This document shows positions 57,464 to 64,000 of a stretch of 64,000 bases of DNA, in pieces (within the stretch, counting starts at the first letter, position 1; every line of letters begins with the position of its first letter). The DNA lies in contig CM072811.1 of the NCBI GenBank assembly GCA_037013495.1, positions 11,723,190-11,787,189 of the forward strand, written 5' to 3'. Source of the DNA: Hippophae tibetana (Eukaryota > Streptophyta > Magnoliopsida > Rosales > Elaeagnaceae). Position numbers and translations under genes: made by a program. Below the pieces are notes generated by a model that saw only the letters and a list, made by a program, of their open reading frames with translations, was not told the origin of the DNA and searched no databases.

Positions 57464-60400
57464 CCATACCTTCGTCTGACCTTAACTTCGGTCAAACATG
57501 TGTTGTTTACATCTATCCTCATCTACCTCAATATGCTCCCATTGTTGTTAGACCAGATCATGTACATCAATAGATTCAGTATATATCACTTCATGCACAA
57601 GAAAGTATGGTATAAGCATCATGGGATGCAAAGTGTTTGGATAATGAAAAATAATCATCCTATATTACATGAAAGATAAATGAAGAAAAACCAATGAAGA
57701 AGAAAGAAGAATTACTCTGAGAGAATTTTCTTTTCTTTTTTTCTCCTCTCAAAATTTGATCTTTAAGAAAATGTTATGAGTTATGGAGAATCCAAAGGGT
57801 GAGGACTTATGTTTATAGAGGTGGTGAGGTGATCTCCATTCCTCTAAAATCATAATCAATGGTCGTGATCGCTTAACTAATCCTATAGGGATTAGACTTA
57901 GGATTTGGATTTTGACCTTCCATCCAAAATTAAAAGAAGGTTTGACTTCTTTAATACAAATATTGACCTCGACATAGTTTTCTAGTAGGAAATACAATTG
58001 AAAATTCGAAGACATTATCGGCAACAAGATGCCTTTGTGTATGTTTTGAATAGCCATACATAGCATGAAGTCTTTACATGGGTAGGTAAAAAATCACACA
58101 AGGATAAGTTTAGTGTCACCAGTATAAATGGAAGGGGTATTAAACACAAGTATTGACCTTCTAGCCAAAGGGCCAAAAAGTATGGAGGTTGATATTGAGG
58201 GTAATTTCGTACATTTTATATGACAGTAAAAGAGTGGTCCCATTCAGTAGGGAGCCTTATAGGCCAAGCACAATAAATGTCCAGTCATCAGATAAGTGTG
58301 AACGTAATATATTTATCTTAAAGAGATAAATATCTAATAGTTATTCTTTAATTATCTTAAAAAGATAAAAAAAAAACCCCAATGATTATGCTTTAATTAT
58401 CTTAAAGGATAATCAATGAGATAATTAAGAACGTATATTTATAAAATTATAACAAATTAATCCTATTCTAGCTATTAAGTAATTCATTCTTGTATATATA
58501 TATATATATATTCATATATGCACACAATTATTATAACTGAAAATATCACTTGAATCTCATAATAGAGAATTACAACTAAATACTCACTTTTCATATAATA
58601 TTACAGTGAGATCGTAAATCTTCTCTAACCCTCATCTTATAGTTACTAATTTAAGTATCAGAAGGCCAAAGACCACCTCTTACAAGGTGGTTCGAGGTCC
58701 TAATAGTTTGTTCATTTCAAAAACCCACGAAAAACAATCCTACCTAATTTTGAAAAAAATTGGTATCAACATATTATTTTTAAATGTGATTAGAAAAAAA
58801 TGAGTAAAAATAACTAATGAGCAAAGAAAATATATCATTTCAATTGATTCGATGAAAAGAGTTTTCGTTCTCATAATACAATTATTTATTTTCTTTCTTT
58901 ATCAATAGCCAACCTAATTATTAAAATTAAAATAATTCATTATATTATTAACTTACCATTCAATTATAGTGTAATTGTATGTTTCATGTCCACATAATTA
59001 TACCAAGACACGAATAAGGTTAACATGAAAATGACAAGATTAATAAATGTTTAGTACTATAAATACTGGAGTGAATGGTTGTCTAAGTCTGTTATTTTTA
59101 ATGAAAGTACACTTTATATCCGTACTTATTAAGTGAGACAACATAAACCCACTACCTTTACAAAAAGGTCATCTAAATCTATTTTCTAAAAGTAAGGGAT
59201 TTGTGTTGTCTCTTTTTTTTGTAAGAAACCAAAGTATACTTTCGTTAAAGGTAACTAACTTATTATACCATTTTTTTTCCATAAATATTGGATACCATAT
59301 GACCAACAATATGACCAACCTCACTTTATAAAGTGGCCTATCAATGCGATCCTTGTCAACCCAAGACATTTCACCAGCTCGAGATAAGACCTACATCAGT
59401 TCATGATGTTTCCCTCACTAGCTTGAAATGCGGCTCATATATTAAGATGTTGCCTTCACTAGCCCAAAATATGGCCTACATAAACCTAATAATGCAACAC
59501 ATTCAACCTATAAGCAAGGTCGTGTATATGGGTTGGAAAAGACCAAATACCAGGAGGTTACACATCAAGCTCTTGACACGTTAGGTAATAGATTATACTT
59601 TTAACCATAACAAAGGGTTCAACATGCACCCCGACTTTGATATGTCCTCCTAAGATAGTGTCATTGTGACACTCTGTATAAATAGGTAAACAGTAGACCC
59701 AATGAAGGATCTTTAGAACCATTTTAAGTTGTAACCCCTTTATTATGACTCTTAAAACTAATTATGTCATAAAATGTCAACATATACACCAAAAAATATT
59801 AATTATATTGACATGATACAATAAGATTAATTTATAAAATAAATTATTTATATTTAACATTCTAAAATATAATATATGGTATATATTTTGATCAAACAAT
59901 ATTTAGGGATGATAGGATTTGAACAAAAATGTTACTTAAAAAGACAGGTTTTTACCAATTGAATTATAAGACGATCATTATAATGTATGATATATGAAAC
60001 ATTTAAACATAACTAATATTTGAATGAAAATAATATTTTTATTATTTTATTATATTTGATAAATATATTAGATATATTAAATATAATTATATTAAATTAA
60101 ATTAAATTCAAAGAAAAATAGTAGATAGGAGAGAGAGAATGCATGAGATGAAAAAGAAAAAAAGAAGAGAAAGAAAGAAAAGGAAGAGATGAGCGATTTT
60201 TTAATGGTATATTTTTAAATATTTTTATTAATAAAATATATAGTTTTTAATTTATTTAAAAAAAATTAATTTAATTAACCATATTTTTAAATTTTAAGAT
60301 TAATTACACTCATCTAAAAAATTATTATATTAGATTAATATATATAAATAATATAATTACAGAATACTGAATACCCGAACAAAAGGTGAATAATTCTGTT

Positions 60401-60960
60401 CGTCAACAGTAAAGTCACATTTCCTTAAAATTTTATGATCATTATTTTTGAGTTAGCGATATCGTGGAGATACAATTATATTGAGATACAATTATATTGA
60501 GATATTAGAGTTTTCATAAGACTGTTATGTTTTGTATCGGTTTTAAGTCCTATAAATTGCAGGTATAGACTTACAGTAAACAGACATGAACCTAGAGCCT
60601 GTGTGAATGGCTTGTGGCAATTTATTGTCTAGGTCCCAAAATGTTATGAAATTGCTCAATTGGCAGTTGGCACAAAATTGCCCACATAAAGGTCCTAAAC
60701 TGAGAAATTAAACATCTACGAATACTTCAAAAAAAGAAAAAAAGAAAAAAAAACAAAGAAAGAAAAGAAACTTTATTTTCTGTATGAACCTCCGTGGCGC
60801 CGTGCCCACTGTCCATCTCGCAGGAACTCGCTGTTCCTGCAAGGTTTATACAACTCAATTCTCCGATCACGTTACCTTCCTTCCCGTCTTTGAAATACCA
60901 AAAAATCTCTCGTTTCTTGCACGATCGTGCTGAAAGTGGCAATTGAAGAGAGATGAGTCT
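57464..60960. other. AT-rich intergenic region
   Basis: No gene supported. It holds a (TA)n tract at 58493-58511, a repeated AATTATCTTAAA(G/A)(G/A)AT motif at 58310-58420, three degenerate units of about 45 bp around 59365-59490 (TTCACTAGC / CCTACATC words), and purine-rich runs at 60120-60190 and 60728-60772. The GC-richer 60790-61004 is probably the promoter and 5' UTR of the next gene. Confidence 0.5.
58493..58511. repeat. TA microsatellite
   Basis: Nine and a half TA units. Confidence 0.9.
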
Positions 60961-61004
60961 CGGATTCGAAGATTTGTGAGTCTAATCTGAGTCAACGTCA
61001 ATCA

Positions 61005-61213
61005 ATGGCGACTAGGAATCGGACCTTTCTTTACAGGAATTACAGAGATGCGTTCAAGAGCGTACGTTTTCCAGCGAGCCCTTCATTGTCATCAGCGTCG
61101 CCGTCTACGAGCTCCGGGATGAGAGGTCCGGTAATCGAATTGGTCAGTACGTCGCTGTTGAATCCTAATCGGTCATATGCTCCGCTCAGTACTGAGGATC
61201 CGGGTAATTCAAG
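61005..61213 (+). CDS. Syntaxin SYP41/42/43-type, exon 1 only
   Basis: ATG at 61005 opens MATRNRTFLYRNYRDAFKSV, then a Ser/Pro-rich part and GPVIELVSTSLLNPNRSYAP LSTEDPGN. This is the N-terminus of the TLG2-like Qa-SNAREs (SYP41, SYP42, SYP43) of the trans-Golgi network, which drive vesicle fusion in secretory and vacuolar traffic. The exon ends at a donor AATTCAAG|GTCTCT (phase 2), where homology stops. The later exons with the SNARE helix and membrane anchor lie beyond the window, because intron 1 contains a copia element of at least 2.5 kb. Which of the three paralogues it is cannot be told from this exon. Confidence 0.88.
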
Positions 61214-61462
61214 GTCTCTATCTATCTCTATATGTATAAGAGATTTGATTTATCTTTATTTCATTGCATTTTGAACTCCTAGGGAATATCTGAAGTGTGA
61301 TCATTCATTTACGGGTTTGCTAGTTCACTATGGAAATTATACATATAGATTTCGAAATTAGGGAAGCTAAAGCGTAAGAATTGACAGAATTGCTATGAAT
61401 TGCCATTAGCAAATGAAGCCTTGATTAATAAGATGAAAGCAAAGAAAGAAGACTATGAATAG

Positions 61463-61750
61463 TGTTGCTATAAGTGATTCACAAAGAGAGAAGAGAAAGA
61501 AATGTACTTCACTATAATTTTATTAACGTTGTATTGAATAGAAAATATACAATTAATGTCCTCTTATACACTAGTGCATCTTACTACAAACAGTCTTTAA
61601 CAGAAATAACTGACTCATGCACAATTAGTTACAACATTTCATTTGCTAACAAAAGTTCTAAGCCACGCCTAGCTACTAGTGCAACTGCCATCTTCTATAG
61701 TCGCCAATACTTCATCACTCGTAGCTTTAGCTGCATTGTGTTCACCAACA
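61463..61750 (-). repeat. 3' LTR of the intronic copia element
   Basis: 288 bp, in minus sense starting TGTTGGTGAACACAATGCAG and ending TATAGCAACA, with 5-bp inverted ends TGTTG/CAACA. The polypurine tract TTGAGGAGGGA (61751-61761) abuts it. Confidence 0.85.
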
Positions 61751-61789
61751 TCCCTCCTCAAGTTAAGTGGCATTATCATAACACTTAGC

Positions 61790-64000
61790 TTGCCACGAAG
61801 ACTAAGAAACTAACCATGAGATAAGAGCTTAGTTAATACATCTGCAATCTGTTCTGTAGATGGAATATGATGGATAGTAAGTTGACCAGCAAGCACCCTT
61901 TCTCTCACAAAATGCATATCCAACTTGACATGTTTTGTCCTAGCATGTAATACAGGGTTGCTAGACAATGCAATAGAGCTAAGGTTATCACACCTAAGGT
62001 AGGAGGAATAGATAAAGACAGTTTAAGTTCTTTTAAAAAGCTTGCACCCAAGCCATCTCGGAAGTAGTGTTAGCAATGGCCCTATACTCGGCTTTTGTGC
62101 TGGACCGAGAAACTGTTGCTTGCTTTTTGGAGCACCAAAAGATAGGATTGGCACCATACTAGAAGACTATGCCAGTGATTGATCTACTGTGTCATCAGGG
62201 CAAGATACCCAAACAACATTTGTAATGCCTTCCAAGATGAGTTGATTAGAAGGCTTAAACACTATCCCATGGTACATTGTACCCTGTAAATAATGCAAGA
62301 TGTATTTAACTACAAGCCAATGAGGTACCAATGGCTTTGCTCTAGATTGGCACACCTTATTTACAGTAAAGGAAATATTAAGTCTCGTTAATGAAGTGTA
62401 TTGCAAAGCATCAACAATGTTTCTGTAAAATGAAGCATTCTTATAAGCATCGCCCACAAATGCAGATAGAGATAAATCAGAAACCGTAGGAGTAGGAATA
62501 TTTTTTGGAAACTCCATTTTAGCTTTAACTAGTAGCTCTCTTATATATTTGCATTGATTTAGAAGAATGTCACCATTAGGCAATCTGTGAACTTCAATCC
62601 CAAGGAAGTAGTTAAGTAGTCCAAGATATTTCTAAGCAAACTGCTCATTAAGCATAGAGATGAGACTTAATTTCTAACTCATCATATCCAGTTAAAATTA
62701 TGCCATCTACATGCACTAGCAAATAAACAATAGAAGTAGGTAATTGCTTGAAAAACAAAGAGACATCTGCCCTTGACTGAGTAAAATGCATACCAAGTAA
62801 AGTAGCCTTTAGCGTGTTAAACTAGGCTCTTGGGGCTTGTTTGAGACCATAGATGGCCTTTTGAAGTTTACACACATAATCAGGATACCTATCTTCCTCA
62901 AAACCTAATGGTTAGAACATATAAATTTCCTCAGTTAATGCCCTATTTAAAAAGGCATTATTAATTTCCAACTGGTGCAAAACCCAACCATTATTGAGAG
63001 CCAACGTGATAACAATCCTCACTGTTATTTGTTTGATGACTGGACTGAAGGTTCATTGAAATCAAATCTAGGAGTTTGATGAAACCCTTTTGCCACAACA
63101 CGAGACTTCAATTTGTCCAACAAACCATAGGCTAGTTTCTTTACTCTCCATACCTATTTATTACTAGTGATTTTTTTGGTCCTTTGGTGAAGCCACAAGC
63201 ATCCATGTTTTATTTCTAACCAGTACATTAAACTCATCCTACATTGACTTTCTCCACCCTTCATGAGCAAGAGTTTGCTTAGCACTAGTTGGTTCAATAA
63301 AGTCCAAATTTACAGCCATAGTAACATAATCTTTTGGTTTATGAATTCCTTGTTTTGAATTTGTTAACATGGAATGGGAATTGACTATAACAGAAGAAAC
63401 AATAGAAGAGAGCTGTTGCAAATTAGAAATTTGAGAAGTCTTAAACTGAATAACACTAGAATCAATGAGCTAAATGGCTGGACTAGTAGATATAATAGTA
63501 GTAGCAGGCTTAGATATTAAGCTTGGAACAGGCACAACATCAGAAGACAAAGTAGACACCCTAGGAGATATAACGCTAGAAGCAATAGATTCAGAGACAA
63601 TTGGGAACAGACAAAGTATCTGACACCATACTGGGACCACTAGGAATTGAGAAGTTAATAGCATCAAATGATACAGGAAAAGTGATTGTAGACTGAGTTG
63701 ATAGAATAGGAGAAAACCCACTAAACTTAGCTCACTTGGTACAATAGTGGACCTTGGCAAGTCATTAATAGGTAAAGAACATGATACAGAGGCAACTTTT
63801 GAACCATGCCCCTAAGGATTTTCCAAAAGTAGCAGACCTTTCAGTTTGCAAAATATGTTGCTTTAAAGCTAAAAAAAGGTAAAACAGTACGACAGGTGGT
63901 AGAAGAGGACTGAGAATTTGATGCATATTCTTCAAATACCACATCCCTGCTAACGTAAAGCCTTCCAGGGGAAGAGAGACACTCATACCCTTTATGTTTG
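61790..64000 (-). pseudogene. Copia pol remnant (integrase end, RT, RNase H)
   Basis: Minus-strand blocks in several frames. Integrase tail: SGRVYVSRDVVFEEYAS-like text at 63910-63990. RT start: KQTLAHEGWRKSM and EFNVLVRNKTWMLV at 63180-63300. Late RT, in a 138-codon frame 62583-62167: GDILLNQCKYIRELLVKAKM, then YRNIVDALQYTSLTRLNISF and VNKVCQ. RNase [20 protein letters not shown] at about 62060-62120, and SNPVLHARTKHVKLDMHFVR then IADVLTK at 61840-61980. Frame changes and stops separate the blocks, so no functional polyprotein remains. Confidence 0.88.

Larger units (their letters stand above)
61463..64000 (-). mobile_element. Ty1/copia element in syntaxin intron 1, partial
   Basis: Antisense to the host gene. 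Minus-sense order from the window edge inward: integrase end, RT, RNase H, polypurine tract, 3' LTR. The 5' half lies outside. Candidate target copy AATAG is at 61458-61462; its partner cannot be checked. Confidence 0.88.

Noticed and set aside
57749..58066. 105-codon minus-strand frame
   Set aside because: No recognisable domain, AT-rich context and no coding signals. It may be a chance frame.

Overview
The window is AT-rich nuclear DNA from a flowering plant, almost certainly a eudicot; I cannot name the species. The evidence is a spliced importin-alpha gene of plant type, the first exon of a plant syntaxin of the SYP41/42/43 group, and dense nested LTR retrotransposons of plant lineages (Athila-like Ty3/gypsy, chromovirus, Ty1/copia). 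Only two host genes are supported. The rest is retrotransposon sequence in several age classes.

Layout. 1-600: miniature PBS/PPT arrangement of a copia-type element. 1727-3681: solo LTR (minus) with target duplication CCTAA. 3850-5157: LTR plus tRNA-Asp primer site of an Athila-type element. 5.2-8.9 kb: decayed LTR-like DNA and a LINE remnant. 8942-15145: internally deleted Ty1/copia element with both LTRs. 15.1-18.5 kb: decayed gypsy gag, PBS and LTR on the minus strand. 18491-18633: AAT microsatellite. 18.6-21.6 kb and 22.5-40.0 kb: two minus-strand copia copies. The LTR of the second is split by a 13.66 kb Athila-like element (23094-36750, target duplication AACAC) and by a solo LTR (37063-39009, target duplication GTGTC). 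43524-50138: importin-alpha gene (minus, 10 exons), whose 2.9 kb intron 7 holds a TIR element filled with telomere-like TTTAGGG repeats and an Athila-type LTR. 51.1-54.5 kb: duplicated copia-related repeat and an internally deleted chromovirus. 55608-57458: solo LTR of the same Athila-like family (target duplication GCTGG). 57.5-61.0 kb: AT-rich spacer. 61005-61213: syntaxin exon 1. 61463-64000: antisense copia element in syntaxin intron 1, running off the window.

The most unusual object is the Athila-like element. It carries two complete, clearly diverged gag reading frames in tandem: a stand-alone gag1 whose zinc knuckle has lost two Cys, then gag2 fused to protease and followed by pol. It also has a leader with two tandem hairpins whose stems differ by compensating changes, and a two-hairpin module that recurs after the gag1 stop and after the pol stop. 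The two LTRs are nearly identical by eye while the gags are much more different, so the double-gag state predates this insertion. Two frameshifts in pol make this copy non-autonomous.
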